Shown: positions 33,309 to 41,041 of the stretch, piece after piece
How positions within the stretch are numbered: position 1 is the first letter of the stretch
Layout of the letters: every line of letters starts with the position of its first letter
NCBI GenBank assembly: GCA_036389395.1
Contig: DASVPY010000089.1
Location: 1-64,000, forward strand
Length of the DNA: 64,000 nucleotides
DNA from: QHXQ01 sp036389395
GTDB lineage: Bacteria > Acidobacteriota > Blastocatellia > Pyrinomonadales > Pyrinomonadaceae
Direction of reading: 5' to 3'
Translations under genes and position numbers: made by a program
The notes under the pieces: generated by a model
Databases searched by the model: none
What the model saw: only the letters and a program-made list of their open reading frames with translations
Told to the model about the DNA's origin: nothing

Positions 33309-34580
33309 ATGCCCGAACTCGATTTCGCTGCCCTCAACACCCTCTACGCCACTCACGGGCTTCACGCTTACGCAGCAAAGTGCCCGCCGCCGTTAGTCAG
33401 GTACGGCCTGCATTACTACTCGAAACCCGGCGAGACGGTGCTCGACCCGATGGCGGGGAGCGGGACCACCCTGGTCGAGGCCCGCCTGATGGGGCGGCAC
33501 GCCGTAGGTTACGACATTGACCCGCTGGCGCGGCTGATCGCACAGGTTAAGTCACGGAGAGTGAGCGACGAGCAGGTGGGGTGTGCCTATGAGACAGTAG
33601 CCAGAAAAACCGCCCGGGACGTGGTGGCCTTAAAATTAAGAAAGGTGCCGGCGGCCGTGCGCGCGCGCGCCACCCCGCCCGACTTCCCTAATCAGGAGTA
33701 TTGGTTCAACCCCGAAGTCGCGGCCGCGCTGGCAGTTCTGTCCTACCATATTGGCGGGACACCGATGCGCGAGAGAGTGCGCGAATTCCTCTGGGTGGCG
33801 TTCTCGTCGCTGATCCTGGCGAGAACGAGCGTCGCCAACGCGCGCGACATCATCCACTCGCGGCACCACTTCTGGGGGCACGCTGAACCGCCTAACGTCC
33901 TGGAAAAGTTCGAGACCCGGGTGAACTTGATGCGGAAACAGATGAGCGACTTTCGTAACCGCTGCCGGCTCGTGCCCGCCGCCACCCCGGAGGCGCGCTT
34001 AGGGGACGCGCGCCGGCTGCGTTTAAGGAGTGAGACCGTTGATCTCGTCTTCACTTCGCCGCCCTACGCCACGGCGCTCGACTACCCGCGCGCGCATTTT
34101 TTGGCCGTGGCTTGGATGCAGAAGGCCCTCGGCGTCAGCCTCCGGGAGTATTTGGCAGGCGCGCCGGGTTACGTAGGCAGCGAGCGCGGGCGTATGCCGG
34201 GGGAGTTCGAAGTTGATAGACGGCTGAACCGGCTTGACCTCGCGCCGGCGGTCCTGACGCATCTCGCGCAGCAGTCAAAGTCTCACGCGAAGCGAGTCCA
34301 GCGGTACTTCGTGGATATGCAGCAGGTCTTCATCAAGGTTGCCCGCGTCCTGAAGCCGAAGCGGCACGCGATCATCGTCGTCTGTCCGTCCCACATCCGC
34401 AGGGTGAGCATCCCGACGCACGACATGTTGGCCGAAATCGGGCGCGTGCACGGCCTGAGATTAAAAGGTCGGCACGAGCGCACGATTTACTTGGGGAGGC
34501 GAATCCTCCCCTACATGCAGGAGTCGTTCGGCAAGCGCATGGATACGGAGTACGTTCTGGTGTTCCAAAAAAGAGACTGA
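33309..34580 (+). CDS. DNA N4/N6-type methyltransferase
   Basis: About 423 residues from the ATG at 33309; the frame is open from a TTG at 33243, which would add 22 residues. SAM-binding motif I is TVLDPMAGSGTTLVEARLMGRHAVGYDIDP, and the catalytic motif IV is VFTSPPYATALDYPRAHF. The TSPPY form points to amino-methylation of adenine or cytosine, with motif I before motif IV. A final AIIVVCPSHIRRVSIPTHDM segment completes the Rossmann core. No restriction enzyme is adjacent; it heads a block with a sigma factor, NurA and HerA. Target sequence unknown. Confidence 0.8.
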   Translation: MPELDFAALNTLYATHGLHAYAAKCPPPLVRYGLHYYSKPGETVLDPMAGSGTTLVEARLMGRHAVGYDIDPLARLIAQVKSRRVSDEQVGCAYETVARKTARDVVALKLRKVPAAVRARATPPDFPNQEYWFNPEVAAALAVLSYHIGGTPMRERVREFLWVAFSSLILARTSVANARDIIHSRHHFWGHAEPPNVLEKFETRVNLMRKQMSDFRNRCRLVPAATPEARLGDARRLRLRSETVDLVFTSPPYATALDYPRAHFLAVAWMQKALGVSLREYLAGAPGYVGSERGRMPGEFEVDRRLNRLDLAPAVLTHLAQQSKSHAKRVQRYFVDMQQVFIKVARVLKPKRHAIIVVCPSHIRRVSIPTHDMLAEIGRVHGLRLKGRHERTIYLGRRILPYMQESFGKRMDTEYVLVFQKRD

Positions 34581-34588
34581 GAAGCATT

Positions 34589-35206
34589 ATGTCCTCACAG
34601 GCTGATCGAAAGCAGCTCGGGGAGCGTCTTCACCAGCGTTTGCTCACCGGCTCAGACCTCACCGTGACGGGCGAAATCGCCGAAGCCTTCATGTCTGCGC
34701 TCGCCCGCAGCCTTGCCAAAGAATTCCCGCGACTGCGCGACCCGCATCTGATTGATACCGCCGTCGCCGACGCGCTTGTGAACCTCTTCGAGCGCCCGAA
34801 GCGATTCGACCCGTCGCGGGCGGAGTTGTTTACGTACTTGCGAGTGCGTGCCCGAAGCTACCTGCTCAACAGCTTGCGCCGGGAGAAGGGTTCGGAGAAC
34901 AAAGTTGTCGAACTTGACGATCTGAGGGCTGTATATGATGTGGGAGCCGAGGCCGCCCTCATCAGCCGCGAGTTCCAAGCCGGGGTTGTCGAACGCCTGA
35001 GACGAGTCTTCACCGAGCCGGAGGACTTGCGCGTGGTGGCGCTGCTGGTCGAGAACGAACGAAAGACGGAGGCGTTTGCTGAAGCCCTCGGCATCACCGG
35101 TCGGCCGCCCGAAGAACAGCGGAAGCTCGTCAAGCAGGCCAAGGATCGAATAAACAAAATCTTGGATAGGAAGTTTGGACGTAAGAAGAAGAGGAGAGAG
35201 AGTTGA
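34589..35206 (+). CDS. RNA polymerase sigma factor (ECF-like)
   Basis: A 205-residue protein. Residues 30-110 read like sigma region 2 (PRLRDPHLIDTAVADALVNLFERPKRFDPSRAELFTYLRVRARSYLLNSLRRE). Region 4 would lie at about 135-195 (EDLRVVALLVENERKTEAFAEALGI...QVKQAKDRI-like helices). A basic tail (KFGRKKKRRES) ends it. It starts eight bases after the methyltransferase stop and shares a TTGA overlap with the next gene, so it is part of this operon and could drive or tune the block's own expression. Confidence 0.65.
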   Translation: MSSQADRKQLGERLHQRLLTGSDLTVTGEIAEAFMSALARSLAKEFPRLRDPHLIDTAVADALVNLFERPKRFDPSRAELFTYLRVRARSYLLNSLRREKGSENKVVELDDLRAVYDVGAEAALISREFQAGVVERLRRVFTEPEDLRVVALLVENERKTEAFAEALGITGRPPEEQRKLVKQAKDRINKILDRKFGRKKKRRES

Positions 35207-35637
35207 GCTTCCAGGAGACACTGGCCTTACTGTCAACGCTCGCGCGCCGGCTCCGCAGCGACCCGCAGTATATGGCCCACGTGCTCGCGGTCTTCCAGTC
35301 GCAGGAGAACCTAACTGACGAAGAGTTGGTACAGGAGTTGGGCACGCTCCCCGAGCTTGTCGTGCGGCTCTCCCTGTGCAGGCGACCGCTGCCTTCCTCA
35401 ACGCAGTTCGCCGAGCAGGTACGCGAGCTGGCCGACTACACTTTGATGGACGCCGCCCGGCTGGCGAATATCTTGCGGCAGGTGGACGGCCTCGAAAGAT
35501 TCTCACAGTGGGCCTCTGCCCTAACCTCACCGGACGAGGGGGAGGAAGGGAGCGGACTGCTCGCCGCCGCCCGCGACCGCGTTGACTCGACTGACGAGGC
35601 CCCGTTGCCCGAAGACGAAGAAAATCCCGATGAGTGA
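35203..35637 (+). CDS. Hypothetical protein between sigma factor and ImmA/IrrE peptidase
   Basis: A 144-residue soluble protein I do not recognise. It is helical (LALLSTLARRLRSDPQYMAHVLAVFQSQE; FAEQVRELADYTLMDAARLANILRQVDGLERF) with a very acidic disordered tail (EAPLPEDEENPDE). Its TTG start at 35203 overlaps the sigma stop and follows AGAGGAGAGAGAG. Placed between a sigma factor and a metallopeptidase with overlaps on both sides, it could be an anti-sigma or repressor cut by the peptidase; that is inference from order only. Confidence 0.5.
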   Translation: MSFQETLALLSTLARRLRSDPQYMAHVLAVFQSQENLTDEELVQELGTLPELVVRLSLCRRPLPSSTQFAEQVRELADYTLMDAARLANILRQVDGLERFSQWASALTSPDEGEEGSGLLAAARDRVDSTDEAPLPEDEENPDE

Positions 35638-36383
35638 GGCGCGGAATGTGGCTGGATAACGCGAGCCGAGAAGCAGTTAGCCAGTTCTGGCAGCGGTGCG
35701 GTGAGAGCGAGCCGTTCCCGCGCAGCCTGGAGCGATCCGTCGCGCTCGCCCTCCCTGTCGCTATCATTAAGCTGCCGCGACTCATGTTGGGCGACATCGA
35801 GAACTGGCTCGCGCGTCGCGCCAGGCCGTTCAGCTTCAACTGCCGCAGCCGGGCGGTGCGCGGCTGCCTCGTCGCCTTCGGCGGCCAAGGGTTTATCTTC
35901 GTTGACGGGGCCGACCCGGACGACGAGCGCAGGTTCACCGTCGCGCACGAGGCGGGGCACTTCATCGTTGACTACTGGCTCCTGCGCGAGGCGGCCATCG
36001 AGAAGTTCGGCGGCTGCATCACCGAAGTCTTCGACGGCCTGCGGCGGCCAGGCGTGACCGAGCGCGTTCATGCGGTGCTCGCCGACACTAGGCTCGGTGT
36101 TTACACGAAACTGATGGAAAGGGACGGCGGCGGCGACGCGGGAGTGTGGGAGGTTGAGGACAGGGCCGATCGCGTGGCTCTAGCGCTGCTGGCCCCGCCC
36201 GAAGAGGTCTTGTCGAGCGCCGACACCTCGGCCGCGACTTTCGCAGAGCGGCAGGCGGCGCTCACGCTCGCGCTGTGCGAACGCTTCGGACTCCCTGCCT
36301 CGGCCGCGCCTGCCTACGCCGCCTCCCTACTGGAAAGTGTTGATCGCGGCCCCTCTTGGGCCGAGTCACTCCGGCTGGGATAA
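35634..36383 (+). CDS. ImmA/IrrE-family metallopeptidase
   Basis: A 249-residue protein with the ImmA/IrrE zinc-peptidase core: HEAGH at His105-Glu106-His109 in FTVAHEAGHFIVDYW, then the later acidic helix (VEDRADRVALALLAPPEEVL) matching the E..A..FA..LL.P segment of the family. These enzymes cleave repressors to switch on phage, ICE or stress genes. The GTG at 35634 overlaps the upstream stop. A physical repressor partner would be expected close by; the unknown protein at 35203 is the best candidate. Confidence 0.8.
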   Translation: MRRGMWLDNASREAVSQFWQRCGESEPFPRSLERSVALALPVAIIKLPRLMLGDIENWLARRARPFSFNCRSRAVRGCLVAFGGQGFIFVDGADPDDERRFTVAHEAGHFIVDYWLLREAAIEKFGGCITEVFDGLRRPGVTERVHAVLADTRLGVYTKLMERDGGGDAGVWEVEDRADRVALALLAPPEEVLSSADTSAATFAERQAALTLALCERFGLPASAAPAYAASLLESVDRGPSWAESLRLG

Positions 36384-36453
36384 AAAGTTGTCGAACTTCG
36401 CCATCCGCGGCCTGTATTCAGTTCAGACAGGCTGTTCAAGCGGAGATGGCGAG

Positions 36454-36783
36454 ATGAGCGAAGGCCGACAACTCAAGCCAGCCCTGGAAGAGTCGCCCGA
36501 CCGGGTCGATGTCATCTGGGATGAAGGTAAGCACGGCTCCAACCGGGCCGAGCACGAAATCTCTTTCCCTGAAGCGGCCACAGTCTTTACCGACCCGCTT
36601 GCGGCCGTGATCGACGACCCTGATCACTCTTTCGACGAGCGGCGCTTCCTGATCGTCGGCGAGACGGCCGGGGGGCGTCTCCTCGTCGTGTCTTACACCG
36701 AGCGGGGCGGTAAAATCCGCATCATCAGCGCGCGCCGGGCCACGCCGAAGGAGAGAAGGAATTATGAAGAAGGCGGAAGATGA
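36454..36783 (+). CDS. BrnT/DUF497-family toxin
   Basis: A 109-residue protein ending in the BrnT RNase-like fold: VDVIWDEGKHGSNRAEHEISFPEAATVFTDP, then DERRFLIVGETAGGRLLVVSYTERGGKIRIISARRATPKERRNYEEG. The last block is the family hallmark. BrnT toxins cleave RNA and are paired with a downstream antitoxin. Here the downstream start overlaps by 20 bases and belongs to the NurA-like gene, whose first residues look like such an antitoxin. The N-terminal about 20 residues are an unusual extension. Confidence 0.75.
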   Translation: MSEGRQLKPALEESPDRVDVIWDEGKHGSNRAEHEISFPEAATVFTDPLAAVIDDPDHSFDERRFLIVGETAGGRLLVVSYTERGGKIRIISARRATPKERRNYEEGGR

Positions 36784-38050
36784 AATGCGGCCTGAGTACG
36801 ACTTCAGCCGAGGCGTGCGCGGCAGGTACGCGGGCAAGGAGATTCGCGTCGTCGGCCCGGCGGGCGGCGACCTCTCCGCCGGCGGGGGAGGGACAGACGA
36901 GTTCGAGGCGGCTTACGACGAGAAGTTCACCGACACGCTCGACCTCAACACGTGGACGCTCGGCGAAGACCTGGCCGCAGCGTTCGGGCGGCTCGAGCGG
37001 GAGATCGCCGACGCACTCAAAAAGGAGGACGAGTACAGGGAGCAGGTGCGGAAAATCGTCTTCCCCAGATTACGCACCGCCCCGGACGCACCGCCCAACG
37101 CTGGCGTCTGGCAGGCGCGGGCGTCCGACTTGGAGAGGATTCACAGGGGTCTGCTGTTCAACGGAGGGGTTGAGGCGTGCGACGGCACAAGCGTGGTGCA
37201 CGACACCCTGCCGCTCACGGTCACGCAGATCGGCGTGTGTCTAGTGTCTTATCAGGGGCAGCAGGGATCGTGGGCACACCGCCTCTTCCGGCGCGACCTA
37301 CGCGCCAAAGTCAAAGACCCCGTCGAGGAGGTACTCTCCGTTCTGGAGCAGCGCCAGAAGCGCGAAGCACAGGGTCAGGATGACGAGAAGTCACTCAGCC
37401 AGTTGGCGCGGCGCGGCATCATGGCTTACGCCGAGCGCGCCATCTTGAGAGAGAAGTCGAAAGCCGTGTGGCGCATGGGTCATGGCAGCCCTGCCCCTTA
37501 CGAATTGCTCACCGGCCTCTGGGCGTCGCGGCGCGAGCGCATAGAAATCAGCATGGAGTTGATTCGCTGGTACGCCGGGCACAAGAAATTCGTCTTCGTA
37601 CCCTCCGCGCCACGCAAGCGTCACTGGCTGATGATCGGCAACGCCTTGCGGCCTCTCGAATTCGCCATCGTCCAGACGCTCAGGCCAGAGCTTGACAACA
37701 TGATTAACACCGGCGGCTACCGCGATGAGAGTGGCGTGCTGCCAGCTATGAAAAGACTACGCGACGAGGTGGGGCCGCAGATGGTCGTCGGAGTGTACCG
37801 CGTGTGGGAGGCTGCGCCACCCTTCCTCTTCTACGCGCACGTCGAACACGCGGAGATGGCCGCGCACATCGCGATGGCCGACAGCCTGCTCCAAGAGCAC
37901 CGCGGCTTCCCGATGTTGATTGACCTAGCAGACACGGTCTGCGCCGCGACCTTCGGCGTTGACGACTTCCGCACTTCCGTGCACACGGCCTACGCCGACG
38001 CCGGCGAGCCGTTCCGATACCTCGGCGAGCGTGAGACGCGCTCGCGTTGA
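36764..38050 (+). CDS. NurA-like nuclease fused to an antitoxin-like N-terminus
   Basis: A 428-residue protein. Residues 8-35 (MRPEYDFSRGVRGRYAGKEIRVV) are the start of the antitoxins that normally follow BrnT/DUF497 toxins (MLPEYDF..GVRGKY). After a Gly-rich join (residues 36-48) comes a NurA-like nuclease. Asp140 lies in EACDGTSVVHDTLPLTVTQIGVCLVSYQG (the DGS-type first motif), followed by a helical insert and a C-terminal VVGVYRVWEAAPPFLFYAHVEH...FPMLIDLAD. No alternative start lies between the two parts. NurA works with HerA, encoded next, to degrade or resect DNA ends. The nuclease family call is from motif memory. Confidence 0.65.
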   Translation: MKKAEDEMRPEYDFSRGVRGRYAGKEIRVVGPAGGDLSAGGGGTDEFEAAYDEKFTDTLDLNTWTLGEDLAAAFGRLEREIADALKKEDEYREQVRKIVFPRLRTAPDAPPNAGVWQARASDLERIHRGLLFNGGVEACDGTSVVHDTLPLTVTQIGVCLVSYQGQQGSWAHRLFRRDLRAKVKDPVEEVLSVLEQRQKREAQGQDDEKSLSQLARRGIMAYAERAILREKSKAVWRMGHGSPAPYELLTGLWASRRERIEISMELIRWYAGHKKFVFVPSAPRKRHWLMIGNALRPLEFAIVQTLRPELDNMINTGGYRDESGVLPAMKRLRDEVGPQMVVGVYRVWEAAPPFLFYAHVEHAEMAAHIAMADSLLQEHRGFPMLIDLADTVCAATFGVDDFRTSVHTAYADAGEPFRYLGERETRSR

Positions 38051-38062
38051 TGGAGAATGCTT

Positions 38063-39946
38063 ATGAAAGCGGATGAAACCAGGCTGGACAATCCTCAGGG
38101 CGAGACGGATGCCGCGGCGAGCCGGCCCATGTCCGGCGAGTTTACGAACCTGCTGGAAGAAGAGATTGACGCATCCGGCGGCGAGTGGCAGGAGGACGAG
38201 GAGTCGCGCGGCTCCATCGGCTTCACGATGTACGACGCGCCGACGAGCAAGGACAACACCGTGACGGTCCTGCTGCCGGCAGACCAGATCGGGCGCGCGC
38301 CCTCGCAGTCGCTCGTCCGCATCAAGAGCAAGGCGAAGGAGCGCGGCGGCGACGAGCGGCAGTATCTCGGCGCGGTCGTGCAGGGGCCGTTCGCCGAGCC
38401 CGACGGTCTGCGCGCTGATGCGCCGCTCGTGGTCACGACCACCGTGCGCGGTGCGCGGTTCATGCCGCGTTACCATGGGCGCGTGCAGGTCGAAATCCTC
38501 GGCGAGGAGGTTGACGGCAAGCTCGTGCCGCCGCGCTTCCGCCCGCTCCCGAACAGCCCTGTCTTCGCCCTCGGCCAGGAGGAGACCTCCGAGCGGCTGC
38601 GGCTCGACGGCGACGTAACGCTCGGCCTCGCGGTCGGCTACGAGGACATGGCCGTCGCCCTGCCCTCGACGCGCAAGGACGTCTTCCCGCGCCACACCGG
38701 CATCCTCGGCACCACGGGCGGCGGCAAGTCCACCACCGTCTCCGGCCTCATCGGCAAACTGGCTACGAGCCAAGTGGCGGTTGTCGTCTTCGACACCGAA
38801 GGCGAGTACACGCGGATCATGGAGAAGGCCGGCGGCGCGGAGATGGGGGAGATGCTGGCCGCGCTTGAGCGCCGCGGGATCGAGCCGAAAGGCGTCGAGA
38901 ACGTCGGCATCCGCCGCCTCGTCGGGCGCGAGAGCACGAACGAGGACTACGAGGACAACAAAGAGTTCAGCCTCGAATACTCGAACATCTCGCCCTACGC
39001 GATGGTCGAAATCCTCGGCCTGAACGAGGCTCAGCAAGACCGCTTTGACAAAGCCTACGAGATCACGCGCCGCACCCTGATGAATCTGGGAATCTACCCG
39101 TCGAACGAGGAAGAGAGGGCCGAGCTGTTGGAGTTGGACGAGCTGGAACGCGGCTTCCCGCGCATGACGCTCCAGCACATGTATGACATCGTGCGGTTCT
39201 GCGCCGACTCCGTGGCGAAGGAGGGGAACGCTGGCGAGAGTATGCGCACGCCGGCGTTCCGCGTCGCACGCAAGCAGATCGAGCAGCTCATCGAGTCTTC
39301 GGGCCTGCCCAAGGACGCGCGCAGTTGGCGAAAGGTGCAAGGCAGCCTCGCGCGCCTGCTGCGCTTGGGCATCTTCGACGACACGACGAAGGGACTGCCA
39401 GACTACGACGAGATGACGCAGCCGGGGCGGGTGACGATCATCGACCTGAGTGACACGGACTCGCCGCAGGTCAACAACCTCGTCATCTCGGAAATCCTGC
39501 GCGGGCTGCACCAGCAGCAGGACAAAAACTACAAAGCCACTGAGGAGGCGGGCGCGCCGCTCCGCCGCGCGGTCGTCGTCATCGAGGAAGCGCACGAGTT
39601 CCTCTCCGCAGAGCGGATCAAGCAGATGCCGGTGCTGTTCCAGCAGGTCGCGCGCATCGCCCGCCGTGGCCGCAAGCGCTGGCTCGGCCTCACCTTCGTC
39701 ACGCAACTGCCGCAGCACCTGCCCGACGAAGTGCTCGGCCTCATCAACAACTACGTCCTGCACAAGATCGCCGACGCCAACGTCATCAGCCGCCTCAAGC
39801 GCTCCGTCGGCGGCGTGGACGAGGGCCTGTGGAACCGCCTGCCCAACCTCGCGCCGGGGCAGGCCATCGTCTCGGCCGCCAGTATGGCCCGGCCACTTCT
39901 GGTCGCCATCGACCCGACGCCCTCAAGGCTGCGGATGGTCGAATAA
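38063..39946 (+). CDS. herA: HerA-like DNA-translocating ATPase
   Basis: A 627-residue hexameric HerA/FtsK-superfamily ATPase (DUF87). An N-terminal HAS-barrel-like part is followed by Walker A ILGTTGGGKSTT (Lys222), VVVFDTEGEYTR, Walker B AVVVIEEAHEF (Glu508/Glu509) and a final GQAIVSAASMARPLLVAIDP strand. Start chosen at the ATG at 38063, seven bases after GGAG; an ATG at 38057 is too close. It pumps DNA for its partner NurA. Known HerA pairs with NurA, SIR2 or DUF4297 act in repair or phage defence. Confidence 0.85.
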   Translation: MKADETRLDNPQGETDAAASRPMSGEFTNLLEEEIDASGGEWQEDEESRGSIGFTMYDAPTSKDNTVTVLLPADQIGRAPSQSLVRIKSKAKERGGDERQYLGAVVQGPFAEPDGLRADAPLVVTTTVRGARFMPRYHGRVQVEILGEEVDGKLVPPRFRPLPNSPVFALGQEETSERLRLDGDVTLGLAVGYEDMAVALPSTRKDVFPRHTGILGTTGGGKSTTVSGLIGKLATSQVAVVVFDTEGEYTRIMEKAGGAEMGEMLAALERRGIEPKGVENVGIRRLVGRESTNEDYEDNKEFSLEYSNISPYAMVEILGLNEAQQDRFDKAYEITRRTLMNLGIYPSNEEERAELLELDELERGFPRMTLQHMYDIVRFCADSVAKEGNAGESMRTPAFRVARKQIEQLIESSGLPKDARSWRKVQGSLARLLRLGIFDDTTKGLPDYDEMTQPGRVTIIDLSDTDSPQVNNLVISEILRGLHQQQDKNYKATEEAGAPLRRAVVVIEEAHEFLSAERIKQMPVLFQQVARIARRGRKRWLGLTFVTQLPQHLPDEVLGLINNYVLHKIADANVISRLKRSVGGVDEGLWNRLPNLAPGQAIVSAASMARPLLVAIDPTPSRLRMVE

Positions 39947-40006
39947 TCGTCCGCGCCTTTACGAGGACACTGTATGTCACCCTCAACGGGTTAGAGTGAC
40001 TTCGGT

Positions 40007-41023
40007 ATGTCATCCCGCCCTGCCACCGCCCGGACACGCGTCCATGCGCGCGCGTTGTCAAGGCTCCAGCAGATTCACCGCGAGATCAGCGCGGGCCGTT
40101 GCCCCACGGCCCGCGCCCTCGCCGCGCTGCTCGAGCGCAGCGAGCGCACCATCAAGCGCGACCTGCGCTTCATGCGCGACCAGCTCGGCGCGCCACTCCA
40201 CTACGACCGCGCGCGGCGCGGCTGGCGCTACGGCGAGCCCGGCTGGGCCTTGCCGCCGCAGCGATTCGACGAGGGCGAGCTGCTCGCCTTCTTCACGGCC
40301 GAGAAAATCCTGTGCGCGACGGGCCACGCGCCGGAGGCCGTGCTGCTGCGCGTCGCCCTCGCCAAGCTCGCCTCCTTCCTCCCGGCAGAGGTCAGCGTCA
40401 ACCTCGCCACGCTCGGCGAGGCTCTGACGTTCCAGCCGCTCCCGCACGTCTCGGTCGAGCCGGCCGTGCTGCAAACGCTGGCCCGCGCCGCCGCCGAGCG
40501 CCGCACCGTCTCCTTCGACTACCACTCGCAGCACCGCAACCGGGGCACGCACCGCGAGGCCGACGTGCTCCTGCTCCACAACTTCGCTGGCGACTGGTAC
40601 GCCATTGCCTATGACCACCTGCGCTGCGAGGTGCGCGACTTCCACGCGGGACGCATCAAGCGCCTCGCGCTGACCGAGAACTATTTCGACCCGCCGGCGG
40701 GCTGGAGCGCCGACGAGTACCTCCGCCGCGGCTTCTACATGATGCGCGGCGGTCGCACAACCACCGTCCACGTCGTCTTCGACCCCTACCAAGCGCGCTG
40801 GATGCGCGAGCGCAACACCCTTCACCCGGACGAGCGGCGCGAAGACCTCCCCGACGGCAGCCTACGTCTGACCTTTCCGGTCGGGCGCAACGGCCTCGAC
40901 GCCGTCGCGCGCTTCTGCCTCGCTTACGCCGGCCACTGCCGCGCCGAGCGCCCCGCGCCCTCCGCCGCCTCATCCGCCAGCGCCTCACACGCGCCCTCGA
41001 ACAGCACCGCTAAGCAAAGATAG
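40007..41023 (+). CDS. WYL-domain transcriptional regulator
   Basis: A 338-residue regulator. N-terminal HTH (residues 12-65: ARALSRLQQIHREI..GRCPTARALAALLERSERTIKRDLRFM), then a WYL ligand-binding domain with the DWYAIAYDHLRCEVRDFHAGRIKRL core at about 195-225 and a C-terminal WCX-like region. WYL regulators often sit at the head of CRISPR-Cas and other defence operons and respond to nucleic-acid-like ligands. It is 18 bases before cas3, so it may be co-transcribed with the interference genes. GC is very high, unlike cas3. Confidence 0.85.
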   Translation: MSSRPATARTRVHARALSRLQQIHREISAGRCPTARALAALLERSERTIKRDLRFMRDQLGAPLHYDRARRGWRYGEPGWALPPQRFDEGELLAFFTAEKILCATGHAPEAVLLRVALAKLASFLPAEVSVNLATLGEALTFQPLPHVSVEPAVLQTLARAAAERRTVSFDYHSQHRNRGTHREADVLLLHNFAGDWYAIAYDHLRCEVRDFHAGRIKRLALTENYFDPPAGWSADEYLRRGFYMMRGGRTTTVHVVFDPYQARWMRERNTLHPDERREDLPDGSLRLTFPVGRNGLDAVARFCLAYAGHCRAERPAPSAASSASASHAPSNSTAKQR

Positions 41024-41041
41024 CTGGAGAGAAATAATCGA

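Noticed and set aside
37925..39763. 612-codon open frame on the minus strand opposite HerA
   Set aside because: It lies fully antisense to a gene with intact Walker motifs; Arg/Glu/Leu-biased composition is typical of a high-GC shadow frame.
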